A DNA stretch of 64,000 nt, from contig NZ_JAGFBU010000001.1 in assembly GCF_017948675.1 (NCBI RefSeq), positions 992,001 through 1,056,000 on the forward strand. Direction: 5' to 3'. Positions within the stretch are counted from its first letter, which is position 1; every line of letters begins with the position of its first letter. The notes beneath the pieces were generated by a model, which was given only the letters and a program-made list of their open reading frames with translations, did not search any database and was not told where the DNA came from. The DNA comes from Flavobacterium flabelliforme. Its GTDB lineage: Bacteria > Bacteroidota > Bacteroidia > Flavobacteriales > Flavobacteriaceae. Positions 48,233 to 56,873 of this stretch are shown here, in pieces. The position numbers and the translations under genes were made by a program.

Positions 48233-50328
48233 GCAAACAAGACATCAATATTGCCTTAATTGGCAATCCAAACGTTGGTAAAACTTCCGTTTTTAATCAA
48301 CTCACAGGTTTAAATCAACAAGTTGGGAATTACCCTGGAATTACAGTTGAAAAAAAGATTGGTTTTTGCAAATTACCCAATAATATCAAAGCAAATATTC
48401 TTGATTTACCAGGAACTTATAGCCTAAATGCTAGTTCAATAGATGAGAATGTTGTTATTGAATTATTGCTTAACAAAAATGATAAGTTATATCCTGATGT
48501 TGCATTAGTGGTAACTGATGTAGAAAATTTAAAGCGAAACTTACTTCTCTTTACCCAAATTAAAGACCTTGAAATTCCTACGATTTTAGTCATTAATATG
48601 GCCGACCGAATGAAGTTCAAAGGAATTTCTTTAGATATTCCGTATCTGGAAGAACAGCTAAAAACCAAAATCGCACTTATCAGTTCAAGAAAAGGTTTTG
48701 GAATTCAGGAATTGAAAGAAATGATTATTACTTACAGAACGCTTTCGACAGAATCTTGTTTGAATGCTTCTGTGATTGATCCTGAATATTTTGATAGTTT
48801 ACGCAAAGCATTTCCAAACCAGTTGTTGTATAAATTATGGTTGGTAATTACGCAAGATGTAAATTTCTTAAATCTAGAACGTAACGAAATTAGAAGTTCA
48901 TTTACTAAATCTCACTCTGATTTAAAACGTTTACAACAAAAAGAAACCATCAAACGCTACCAATTCATCAACGATGTTCTGAAGGAAGGTTTGAAAATTG
49001 ACACTTCGATTGCAAAAGATTATAGAAGCAAATTAGATCGCGTACTAACGCACAAAGTATGGGGATATGTAATATTCTTTTTGATCTTGTTTGTTATTTT
49101 TCAATCTATTTTTGAATGGTCAACTATTCCTATGGATTTTATTGATAGCACATTTGCTTCACTAAGCGCTTATTCCGCAGAAATAATGCCGGCAGGTGTT
49201 TTGACTAATTTAATTTCGCAAGGAATTATTCCAGGAATTGGAGGGATTTTAATATTCATACCACAAATCGCATTTCTTTTCATGTTTATTTCGATACTTG
49301 AAGAGAGTGGTTATATGAGCCGAGTTGTTTTCCTAATGGACAAAATTATGCGAAAATTTGGTTTGTCAGGAAAAAGTGTGGTTCCTCTTATATCAGGAAC
49401 TGCTTGCGCTATTCCTGCTATTATGGCTACTCGTAACATCGAAAACTGGAAAGAAAGACTGATTACTATTTTAGTAACTCCATTTACGACTTGTTCGGCT
49501 AGGCTTCCCGTATATGCAATTATAATTGGACTGGTAATACCTGACATGCATATTTTTGGCTTTTTGAATATGCAAGGATTAACGTTAATGTTGTTATACT
49601 TAATTGGTTTTGGAACAGCCATTTTCTCCGCTTACATTTTAAATAAAATACTGAAAATAAAAGGGAAAACGTATTTTGTTGTAGAAATGCCAAATTACAA
49701 ATTACCATTATTTAAAAATGTAGCTATAAATGTAATTGAAAAAACGAAGGCCTTTGTACTTGGAGCAGGAAAAATTATTCTAGCAATATCTATTATATTA
49801 TGGTTTTTAGCTTCTTACGGTCCTGGGAAAAACTTTAATAATGCAGAAAAAATAGTAACCGAAAACAATAAAAATAATCCTTTACCTCATCAAGAGTTTG
49901 AAAACGCAGTGGCTTCTCAAAAACTCGAAAATTCCTATATTGGTTTAATGGGAAAAACTATTGAACCTGCTATTTCACCATTAGGTTATGACTGGAAAAT
50001 AGGAATTGCCATCATCAGTTCGTTTGCAGCGAGAGAGGTTTTTGTGGGAACATTAGCAACTATTTATAGCGTTGGCGGAAGTGATAATGAAGTTACCATC
50101 AAAAATAGAATGGCAGCCGAGGTAAATCCTATAACTGGTGAAAAGGTTTTTAATTTTGCTTCTGGTATATCATTACTACTGTTTTATGCTTTTGCTATGC
50201 AATGTGCTGGTACATTAGCGATAACAAAAAAAGAAACTAATTCTTGGAAATGGCCATTAGGTCAACTGGTATTTATGTCTGGATTTGCTTATCTAGTGGC
50301 TTTATTAGCCTATCAAATTCTAAAATAA
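48226..50328 (+). CDS. feoB: Ferrous iron transporter FeoB
   Basis: An inner-membrane Fe2+ transporter with a G-protein domain. 700 residues. G1 is GNPNVGKTS (13-21), G3 is DLPG, and G4 is NMAD in the N-terminal domain (about 1-165). Family membrane segments follow from residue 270, with the Cys motif SGTACAIPA and the repeated Gate motif including TPFTTCSARLPVY. It continues into the FeoB-associated peptide at 50335 with a 6-base gap. Confidence 0.97.
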   Translation: MVSKQDINIALIGNPNVGKTSVFNQLTGLNQQVGNYPGITVEKKIGFCKLPNNIKANILDLPGTYSLNASSIDENVVIELLLNKNDKLYPDVALVVTDVENLKRNLLLFTQIKDLEIPTILVINMADRMKFKGISLDIPYLEEQLKTKIALISSRKGFGIQELKEMIITYRTLSTESCLNASVIDPEYFDSLRKAFPNQLLYKLWLVITQDVNFLNLERNEIRSSFTKSHSDLKRLQQKETIKRYQFINDVLKEGLKIDTSIAKDYRSKLDRVLTHKVWGYVIFFLILFVIFQSIFEWSTIPMDFIDSTFASLSAYSAEIMPAGVLTNLISQGIIPGIGGILIFIPQIAFLFMFISILEESGYMSRVVFLMDKIMRKFGLSGKSVVPLISGTACAIPAIMATRNIENWKERLITILVTPFTTCSARLPVYAIIIGLVIPDMHIFGFLNMQGLTLMLLYLIGFGTAIFSAYILNKILKIKGKTYFVVEMPNYKLPLFKNVAINVIEKTKAFVLGAGKIILAISIILWFLASYGPGKNFNNAEKIVTENNKNNPLPHQEFENAVASQKLENSYIGLMGKTIEPAISPLGYDWKIGIAIISSFAAREVFVGTLATIYSVGGSDNEVTIKNRMAAEVNPITGEKVFNFASGISLLLFYAFAMQCAGTLAITKKETNSWKWPLGQLVFMSGFAYLVALLAYQILK

Positions 50329-50334
50329 CAAATT

Positions 50335-50460
50335 ATGTATCAAGAAATAATAGCCTTCGTTGTACTTGGAATTGCTATTGCTTTTCTAATCAAAAAATTC
50401 TTTTTCAAAAGTAAGAAGTCAGATAAAGATTGTGGAAGCGGTTGTGGAAGTTGTGGTTAA
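50335..50460 (+). CDS. FeoB-associated Cys-rich membrane protein
   Basis: 41 residues starting MYQEIIAFVVLGIAIAFLIK: a single membrane helix (about 5-22), a Lys-rich stretch and a Cys-rich tail (DCGSGCGSCG, three Cys). This matches the FeoB-associated family that sits next to feoB in Bacteroidota. Its last four bases overlap the stop of the convergent secreted protein gene. It may carry or sense iron near FeoB. Confidence 0.85.
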   Translation: MYQEIIAFVVLGIAIAFLIKKFFFKSKKSDKDCGSGCGSCG

Positions 50461-50879
50461 TTGTACTGCATATAACCTATTTCTAAATAATAATCCTCAG
50501 GCTTTATAACCTTCTTCACATTTGGATACGGACTAATTGTTAAACTATTAATTACTCTTTGACTTTGATTTAGATAGGAATTTATCCACTTTAAGTTTTC
50601 TGCATCAATAGTCTTCGTTAAAACCATGGTTTTTTCTTCAATAAATTTTGAATCTTTGTAAACGGCTACTATCGCAGAAACTTGGCCAGCCCAAATACAA
50701 TCTACACCTGTAGGACAACGGGAATCTGTTAATACTTCTTTCAACAGTAAATGATACCCTTCTCCTTCAATACAACTGTTTAGTTTCACTTTAATGAATT
50801 TTTGCTTCGCTACAGTATTATTTTGAGCCATAGCGATGGAGCTAAGTATAATAAACAGAAATGTTATAACTTTTTTCAT
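50457..50879 (-). CDS. Small secreted protein of unknown function
   Basis: 140 residues with a signal peptide (MKKVITFLFIILSSIAMAQ). The motif DSRCPTGVDCIWAGQ carries a Cys pair, a pattern common in secreted Bacteroidota proteins of unknown role. The rest looks beta-rich. It is convergent with the FeoB-associated peptide (four-base overlap). No function assigned. Confidence 0.8.
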   Translation of the reverse strand: MKKVITFLFIILSSIAMAQNNTVAKQKFIKVKLNSCIEGEGYHLLLKEVLTDSRCPTGVDCIWAGQVSAIVAVYKDSKFIEEKTMVLTKTIDAENLKWINSYLNQSQRVINSLTISPYPNVKKVIKPEDYYLEIGYMQYN

Positions 50880-50941
50880 TGTCAGTTTTTTTAATTTTGT
50901 GATAAATGTACACTTTTCTAGCTTTAAAAGTAAATAAAAAC

Positions 50942-51760
50942 TTACCCTAAGGCAACATCTAAAACCATCATTATAATAAATCCGCCCACAAATCCCATCG
51001 TGGCAATATCTGTATTTTTATCTTGTTGTGTCTCTGGAATTACTTCTTCAACGACTACAAATATCATCGCGCCAGCGGCAAAAGCTAAAGCATAAGGTAA
51101 AATTGGCGTAAAAAAAGTTACAGCAAAAGCGCCTAAAACAGCTGCAATAGGTTCTACCAATGCTGAAGATTGTCCGTACATAAAACTTTTCCATCTGCTC
51201 ATTCCCATTCTTCTCAATGGCATCGCAACAGCAATTCCTTCTGGAAAATTCTGAATTCCAATTCCAATGGCTAAAGTAACTGCACCAGCAATAGAAGCTT
51301 CTGGAATTCCGGCGGCAACACCTCCAAAAAGTACTCCAACCGCTAAACCTTCAGGAATATTATGTAATGTAATTGCAGAAACTAGCAAAGTAGTTCGTTG
51401 CCAAGGCGATTTAATTCCTTCACTGACTTTAAAATTAATATGAAGATGCGGCAACACTTTGTCGATTCCAAAAATGAACAAAGCGCCCAGAAAAAAACCA
51501 ATTGCCGCAGGTATCACTTTTGCAAAACCTTCGCCTCCTGTCATTTCTATGGCTGGAGCCAATAAACTCCAAAAACTAGCAGCAACCATAACGCCACCAG
51601 TAAAACCAAGCATTCCATCAAGAACGGTACGGTTCATGGTTTTAAACATAAATACAAAAGAGGCTCCTAAAGCAGTAAGAAACCAAGTAAACAAACTGGC
51701 GTATAAAGCTGCTAAAATAGGATCGATAGCAGTGAAATAATCAATTATAGATTGAAACAT
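50942..51760 (-). CDS. ZIP-family metal transporter
   Basis: 272 residues with eight membrane helices; ZIP/ZupT-like metal importer (zinc, iron or manganese). Metal-binding helices show HNIPEGLAVGV and GIGIQNFPEGIAVAM, the latter with Asn where the family often has His, and a mid-membrane EP in SSALVEPIAAVLG. It follows the DtxR-family regulator gene by two bases, so the pair form an operon and its expression is probably metal-regulated. Confidence 0.92.
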   Translation of the reverse strand: MFQSIIDYFTAIDPILAALYASLFTWFLTALGASFVFMFKTMNRTVLDGMLGFTGGVMVAASFWSLLAPAIEMTGGEGFAKVIPAAIGFFLGALFIFGIDKVLPHLHINFKVSEGIKSPWQRTTLLVSAITLHNIPEGLAVGVLFGGVAAGIPEASIAGAVTLAIGIGIQNFPEGIAVAMPLRRMGMSRWKSFMYGQSSALVEPIAAVLGAFAVTFFTPILPYALAFAAGAMIFVVVEEVIPETQQDKNTDIATMGFVGGFIIMMVLDVALG

Positions 51761-51762
51761 AA

Positions 51763-52410
51763 TTATTTAACGTATATGTTACTAGCAATTTTATTGGATA
51801 TCATGATCTCTTTGTTTCCCACACGAATTCGGTAAGAAGAATCAAAACTTTCTTTTTCTAAAATTTGAATTTGCGAACCCAAAGCAATTTCTTGCTTGTC
51901 TAAATATTGCAAAAAATCTGAAGATGTATCTTTGACACCCACACAAATTCCAGCTTGATTTTTTTCTAATTCAGAAAGCAGTCGTTTTTCTATTTTGATG
52001 ATCATTCCATTAGCATCTGGAATAGGATCTCCATGCGGATCTTCAGTAGGATTACCAAGAAAATCATCCAATTTATTGATCAATTTCTCCGATTTAATAT
52101 GCTCTAATTGCTCGGCAATATCATGAACCTCATCCCAAGAAAAATCTAATTTTTCCACTAAAAAACATTCCCAAAGTCGGTGTTTTCTAACAATCATTTT
52201 TGCAGCGAGTAATCCTTGCGTTGTTAAGGAAACCCCTTGGTATTTGATGTAATTAATCAAATTCTTTTCGGATAATTTCTTAAGCATATCAGTAACAGAT
52301 GAAGCTTTAGTTTCCATTTTTTCAGCAATGGCATTGGTACTTATGGCATCTTCTGAAGCCGAAGTGAGATGGTATATTGTTTTGAGATAATTCTCTTCTG
52401 AATAAGTCAT
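51763..52410 (-). CDS. DtxR/MntR-family metal-dependent repressor
   Basis: 215 residues in the DtxR architecture: winged helix (about 1-65; SEENYLKTIYHLTSASEDAI, ANAIAEKMETKASSVTDMLK), dimerisation and metal domain (about 70-140; VRKHRLWECFLVEKLDFSWDE has the usual His and Glu ligands, and DEVHDIAEQLEHIKSE the rest), then an SH3/FeoA-like C-terminal domain (about 150-215; GSQIQILEKESF). It likely represses uptake of Mn2+ or Fe2+ when metal is bound. Neighbours are ZIP downstream and Nramp upstream. Mn versus Fe cannot be decided here. Confidence 0.93.
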   Translation of the reverse strand: MTYSEENYLKTIYHLTSASEDAISTNAIAEKMETKASSVTDMLKKLSEKNLINYIKYQGVSLTTQGLLAAKMIVRKHRLWECFLVEKLDFSWDEVHDIAEQLEHIKSEKLINKLDDFLGNPTEDPHGDPIPDANGMIIKIEKRLLSELEKNQAGICVGVKDTSSDFLQYLDKQEIALGSQIQILEKESFDSSYRIRVGNKEIMISNKIASNIYVK

Positions 52411-52440
52411 TTGATTTCTGATTAAGGATTACTATTTTTT

Positions 52441-52526
52441 TAGCCCAGATAGCAGTGGAAATCCTTTTAAAATTTGCGCCCTTTAGCAAATTTTAAAAGA
52501 TTGTAACGGATAGCTGGATTAGCTCC
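52441..52526 (+). repeat. Dispersed hairpin element, copy C
   Basis: Left flank TAGCCCAGATAGCAGTGGAA, right flank GATTGTAACGGATAGCTGGA followed by TTAGCTCC. Core: a perfect 14-bp stem (52464-52477 with 52486-52499) around an 8-base loop GCCCTTTA. It lies between the regulator start and the Nramp stop. Confidence 0.9.
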
Positions 52527-52535
52527 AGGAAAACA

Positions 52536-54413
52536 TTAATTTTTAACAATTAGCAACGGAATAGATATTTTATGTCTCAATTTATCCACAGTAGTTCCAA
52601 AAATTAAATCTTTAAATCCTGTGTGACCGTGTGTTCCCATTACTAAAATATCAAAATTTTCTTTGTTGATAATGATTGGAATTACTTTGGCTGGATCTCC
52701 AAATCCTAACTTTATGGCAACGCTAAAACCTTTAGCAGATAGCATTTCTTTATATTCATTTAGCAGTTTTTCGTCAATTAATGTTTCATGATCATCTACT
52801 TTTTCACCGTACACCATTGCTCCTACCGTTTCTACGATATGTATTAAAGTGTACTCTGCATTTTTGCCACCCAACTTAAAAGCAGTATTTAAAGCTACCT
52901 CATCAGAATCAGAAAAATCTACCGTTACAGCAATATTTTTATGAGTTAAAGTGCCCAATTCTTCAAATTTTAATTTCAAATTGTGTGGCGAATGATTTTG
53001 AATATTGATTTTTGATTTTGAAACGAAAGGTTTGAAAATGATATAGAAAAGCAATAGTAGAAAAGCGAACGCCAAAGGCACCACAGTCAACCATAAAATA
53101 AGTGGATTTTCAGCAGCTTCCAACCAACCTTTTATTTCGTCATATACCAATTTAACATTTAAGGAAACAATAATTAAAGCAACAGTCCAGCCCGCAATTT
53201 GAGTGATTCTGCTAATATGAAATCCTTTCATTTTTGTTTTATCGCTCACAAAATGGATTAAAGGAATAATAGCAAACCCTAACTGTAAACTTAAAATCAC
53301 TTGACTAAAAATCAACAGTTTTCCGGTCACTCCGTCTCCAAAAATACTGATCACAACCACAGCCGGAACAATAGCGATTAATCTTGTAATAATTCTGCGC
53401 ACCCAAGGTTGGATTCTTAAATTAAGATAACCTTCCATAATAATCTGACCGGCTAATGTTCCTGTAACGGTCGAACTTTGCCCAGCAGCAATAAGCGCAA
53501 CTGCAAATAATATAGGAGCCCATTTAGTTCCTAACAGCGGTGCTAAAAATTTATGCGCATCTTGAATTTCGGCGACTTCGTGCATTCCACTTTTATAAAA
53601 TGTGGCTGCTGCCAAAATTAAAATGGCGGCATTTACAAAAAAAGCTAAATTCAAAGCAATCGTCGAATCAATAAAATTATACTTTATCGCTTGTTTAATT
53701 CCAGAAGGTGTTCTGTCAAACTTTCTGGTTTGAACCAAAGAGGAATGCAAATATAAATTGTGAGGCATTACGGTTGCTCCAATAATTCCGATTGCAATAT
53801 ACAGCGCCGCTTCATTTGGCATAGAAGGAATTAAGCCATATAAAACTTTATCTAATTCGGGTTGTGCAAAAAACATTTCGAAAACGAAAGAAACTCCAAT
53901 TATCACAACTAAAACGATAATAAAGGCTTCCATTTTCCTAATTCCTTTATTGATAAGAAACAAAAGTAAAAACGTATCTAAAACGGTAATAAGTACGCCT
54001 TCGATCAACGGAATATCAAATAGTAAATTGATACCAATGGCCATTCCTAAAACCTCAGCAAGATCACAAGCCGCGATAGCAATTTCGGCCAGAAAATAAA
54101 GAATGTAATTAATGAATTTTGAATAAGTAGCACGAGAAGCTTGAGCCAAATCGAGCTGTGTTACGATTCCTAACCGGGCACTAAAACTTTGTAATAACAA
54201 AGCCATAATATTACTCATCAATAAAACCCAAAGTAAGGAATAACCAAACTGGCTTCCTCCGGCAATATCTGTAGCCCAGTTTCCGGGATCCATATACCCC
54301 ACACTAATTAAGTAAGCTGGTCCTAAAAAGGCTAGTATTTTTCTAAAAACTGATTTTTTATTTTCTGTCGAAACTGATCCGTGGACCTCTTCTAATGATT
54401 TACCCATCTTCAA
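52536..54413 (-). CDS. mntH: Nramp metal transporter fused to a UspA domain
   Basis: 625 residues. The first about 450 form an Nramp (MntH) transporter with eleven membrane helices: YMDPGNWATDIAGG is helix 1 (DPGN metal motif) and MPHNLYLHSSLV is the MPH motif of helix 6. The last about 140 residues (from NIAVTVDFSDSDEV to the end) are a UspA domain with an ATP-binding-type MGTHGHTGFKDLIFGTTV. The fusion may let nucleotides or stress modulate uptake, an inference. Starts at 54413 (MKMG) or 54407 (MGKS) are both possible. Proton-driven Mn2+ or Fe2+ import is expected. Confidence 0.92.
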   Translation of the reverse strand: MKMGKSLEEVHGSVSTENKKSVFRKILAFLGPAYLISVGYMDPGNWATDIAGGSQFGYSLLWVLLMSNIMALLLQSFSARLGIVTQLDLAQASRATYSKFINYILYFLAEIAIAACDLAEVLGMAIGINLLFDIPLIEGVLITVLDTFLLLFLINKGIRKMEAFIIVLVVIIGVSFVFEMFFAQPELDKVLYGLIPSMPNEAALYIAIGIIGATVMPHNLYLHSSLVQTRKFDRTPSGIKQAIKYNFIDSTIALNLAFFVNAAILILAAATFYKSGMHEVAEIQDAHKFLAPLLGTKWAPILFAVALIAAGQSSTVTGTLAGQIIMEGYLNLRIQPWVRRIITRLIAIVPAVVVISIFGDGVTGKLLIFSQVILSLQLGFAIIPLIHFVSDKTKMKGFHISRITQIAGWTVALIIVSLNVKLVYDEIKGWLEAAENPLILWLTVVPLAFAFLLLLFYIIFKPFVSKSKINIQNHSPHNLKLKFEELGTLTHKNIAVTVDFSDSDEVALNTAFKLGGKNAEYTLIHIVETVGAMVYGEKVDDHETLIDEKLLNEYKEMLSAKGFSVAIKLGFGDPAKVIPIIINKENFDILVMGTHGHTGFKDLIFGTTVDKLRHKISIPLLIVKN

Positions 54414-54423
54414 CTATTTGAAG

Positions 54424-54455
54424 CAAATATAATTATGTTTTTTTGCTTTATCAAA
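54424..54455 (-). promoter_or_regulatory. Promoter of the Nramp-UspA gene
   Basis: On the minus strand the -33 TTTG (54455-54452) and -7 TATATTTG (54431-54424) are separated by 20 bases, an excellent match to the Bacteroidota promoter. Transcription should start near 54417, only a few bases before the ATG. Confidence 0.65.
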
Positions 54456-54472
54456 TATAATTTTTAGATTTG
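54442..54472 (+). promoter_or_regulatory. Promoter of the TonB receptor gene
   Basis: TTTG (54442-54445) and the -7 box TAGATTTG (54465-54472), spaced by 19 bases. It overlaps the Nramp promoter region in back-to-back orientation. Confidence 0.65.
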
Positions 54473-54480
54473 GCTAAAAA
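54461..54480. promoter_or_regulatory. Candidate metal-repressor operator
   Basis: A perfect inverted repeat TTTTTAG-6-CTAAAAA covering the receptor's -7 box. Its TTAG/CTAA half-sites resemble the operator pattern of DtxR-family repressors, and the DtxR/MntR regulator is encoded nearby. No experimental support is available from sequence. Confidence 0.5.
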
Positions 54481-54494
54481 TTAATTAAGTCTAT

Positions 54495-56798
54495 ATGAAA
54501 AATACAATAACTTTAATCTGTTTGTTCACAGCAATACTTATTCAAGCGCAAAATGGTACTAAAATAAAAGGTACGGTAGTTTCAAAAAATGAGGTGGTTT
54601 CAGGTGTGGTTATTACACTTTATCCAACAAAGAAAACAACCACAACAGATGCAAATGGAAGATTTAGTTTTGAAGCAATAACCTCAGGAACCTACGAAGT
54701 TCAAGTTAGCGGAATGGGTTTTCAAACTGCTAAAAAAAGGATTAAAACAGAAGAAAATGAAGTGCAAATCGTTGATTTCGATTTGACTAATTTTCAAAAT
54801 GACTTAGCAGAAGTTGTTGTAACAGGTACAAAAACATTCAAGAGACAAACCAAAAGTCCTGTGATTGTGAATGTTTTAGACAGTAAAACATTAAATAACT
54901 TACAAGTCTGTAATTTATCTGAAGGCTTAAAATTCCAGCCCGGACTTCGAGTAGAAACTGATTGTCAGACCTGTAATTACCAACAACTACGGATGAATGG
55001 TTTAGCTGGAGGTTATTCACAAATATTAATAAACGGGAGACCACTTTTTAGTCCGTTAATGGGATTGTATGGTATGGAGCAATTACCCGTAAATATGATT
55101 GAACGCATTGAAGTAATTCGCGGCGGTGGCTCTTCATTATACGGATCTAGCGCAATTGGAGGAACGGTAAACGTGATTACTAAAATTCCTAAAAAAGATG
55201 CTTTCGAAATCAATTCGACCTATTATAACATCGATGGTAAAAGCAATGACTACAATTTAAACGGTAATGCAACACTAGTAAATGAAGATAAAAATGCAGG
55301 AATTTCTTTGTTTATGACACATCGCGAAAGACAGCATTATGATGCTAATGGTGATAATTTTTCTGAAATCCCATTGATTGAGAATAATTCTATTGGTGCT
55401 AATTTCTTTTTACTTCCAACAGACAATCAAAAAATAGAGTTGAGTATTAGCAATTTGAACGAATATCGTTTTGGAGGTGAAATAGTTGATAAACCCGCCT
55501 ATTTAACATTACAGTCCGAAGAAAGAAAACACAAAATATGGATGGGAAGTCTAGATTACCAAATTAATTTTGACAATCAAAAAAGTTCTTTAATCACTTA
55601 TGGAGCATGGCAAAACACAGATAGAAAGCATTACACTGGTACATTTCCTGAAGACCCAATTGCCATTCAAAATCATTTAGAAAATCCTCCTTATGGAATT
55701 TCAAACACACAAACATTACAAGGCGGAATTCAATTTAATCATAAATTAGAGGATTTCTTAAAAGGAACCAATACATTAACCATTGGGACTGAATATATTT
55801 CTGATAAAGTTTTTGATGAAATTAAATCATACAACTACATAGTAGATCAGCACACAAAAGATTTTGGATCCTTTCTGCAAAGCGACTGGGAAATTTCACC
55901 TAGTTTAGATTTGCTTTCTGGTGTTCGTATGGATGCTCATAATTTAGTTGATAAAGTTATATTTAGTCCAAGAATCTCATTATTGTACAAATACAAAGAC
56001 AATTCGCAATTCCGATTAAGTTATGGCACAGGATTCCGCGCTCCACAAGCTTTTGATACTGATTTGCATATTGCTTTTGCTGGTGGCGGTGTTTCAAGAG
56101 TAATTTATGATCCTAACTTAATCGAAGAACGATCTAAAAGCTGGAGCGCTTCTATAAATTATGACAAGGCAACAGAAAAATTTATAGCTGGTTTTACTTT
56201 AGAAGGTTTTTATACACATTTAAAAGATGCCTTTATACTTCAAAATATTGGCGAAGATCAATTTGGTCAAATCTTTGAAAAACAAAATGGAGACGAAGCC
56301 ACCGTTCAAGGTATTACGATTGAATTGCGTGCTAATTACAATAAAATAGCACAGTTAGAATCCGGTTTTACTTTTCAAACTAGCCAGTTTTCTAAAGCTA
56401 TAACGTATATAAATCGAATTACTCCAACACGAGATTTCCTGAGAACGCCAAACCAATACGGTTTTGCCAATCTTACTTTCAGCGCCACTGAACGACTAAA
56501 ACTTAATCTAAACTATGTTTTTACAGGTTCTATGAAAATAGCTCACTTTGCAGGAGCAGAAAATCAAACTACAGATGAGTTTTTAAATACTAAAACCTTT
56601 TCAGAACTCAACAGCAAAATAGCCTATACTATTCCAAGCGAAAAATACAAGATGAACTTTGAAATTTATGGAGGAATAAAAAATATTTTTAATCAATATC
56701 AAGCCGATTTTGACATTGGTAAAAACCGTGATAGTAATTATGTTTACGGTCCCGGATTGCCTAGAACAACTTTTATTGGAATTAAAATTTCTAATTAA
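54495..56798 (+). CDS. TonB-dependent receptor, probable metal or metal-chelate uptake
   Basis: 767 residues. Signal peptide (MKNTITLICLFTAILIQAQ), carboxypeptidase-regulatory-like domain (about 22-95), TonB box-like LAEVVVTGTKTF, then a plug with VETDCQTCNYQQLRMNGLAG (Cys pair), INGRPLF and ERIEVIRGGGSSLYGSSAIG, then a 22-strand barrel ending in a C-terminal aromatic-type strand (TFIGIKISN). The Cys pair and the position divergent from Nramp suggest uptake of a metal or metal complex, perhaps manganese, iron or heme. Confidence 0.9.
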   Translation: MKNTITLICLFTAILIQAQNGTKIKGTVVSKNEVVSGVVITLYPTKKTTTTDANGRFSFEAITSGTYEVQVSGMGFQTAKKRIKTEENEVQIVDFDLTNFQNDLAEVVVTGTKTFKRQTKSPVIVNVLDSKTLNNLQVCNLSEGLKFQPGLRVETDCQTCNYQQLRMNGLAGGYSQILINGRPLFSPLMGLYGMEQLPVNMIERIEVIRGGGSSLYGSSAIGGTVNVITKIPKKDAFEINSTYYNIDGKSNDYNLNGNATLVNEDKNAGISLFMTHRERQHYDANGDNFSEIPLIENNSIGANFFLLPTDNQKIELSISNLNEYRFGGEIVDKPAYLTLQSEERKHKIWMGSLDYQINFDNQKSSLITYGAWQNTDRKHYTGTFPEDPIAIQNHLENPPYGISNTQTLQGGIQFNHKLEDFLKGTNTLTIGTEYISDKVFDEIKSYNYIVDQHTKDFGSFLQSDWEISPSLDLLSGVRMDAHNLVDKVIFSPRISLLYKYKDNSQFRLSYGTGFRAPQAFDTDLHIAFAGGGVSRVIYDPNLIEERSKSWSASINYDKATEKFIAGFTLEGFYTHLKDAFILQNIGEDQFGQIFEKQNGDEATVQGITIELRANYNKIAQLESGFTFQTSQFSKAITYINRITPTRDFLRTPNQYGFANLTFSATERLKLNLNYVFTGSMKIAHFAGAENQTTDEFLNTKTFSELNSKIAYTIPSEKYKMNFEIYGGIKNIFNQYQADFDIGKNRDSNYVYGPGLPRTTFIGIKISN

Positions 56799-56873
56799 AT
56801 TTCTAATTCTTACACTTTTTCATACTTTGGTTTTTCAAATTAGAAGACCTACTTTTACTTTTTAAACAAAGAA

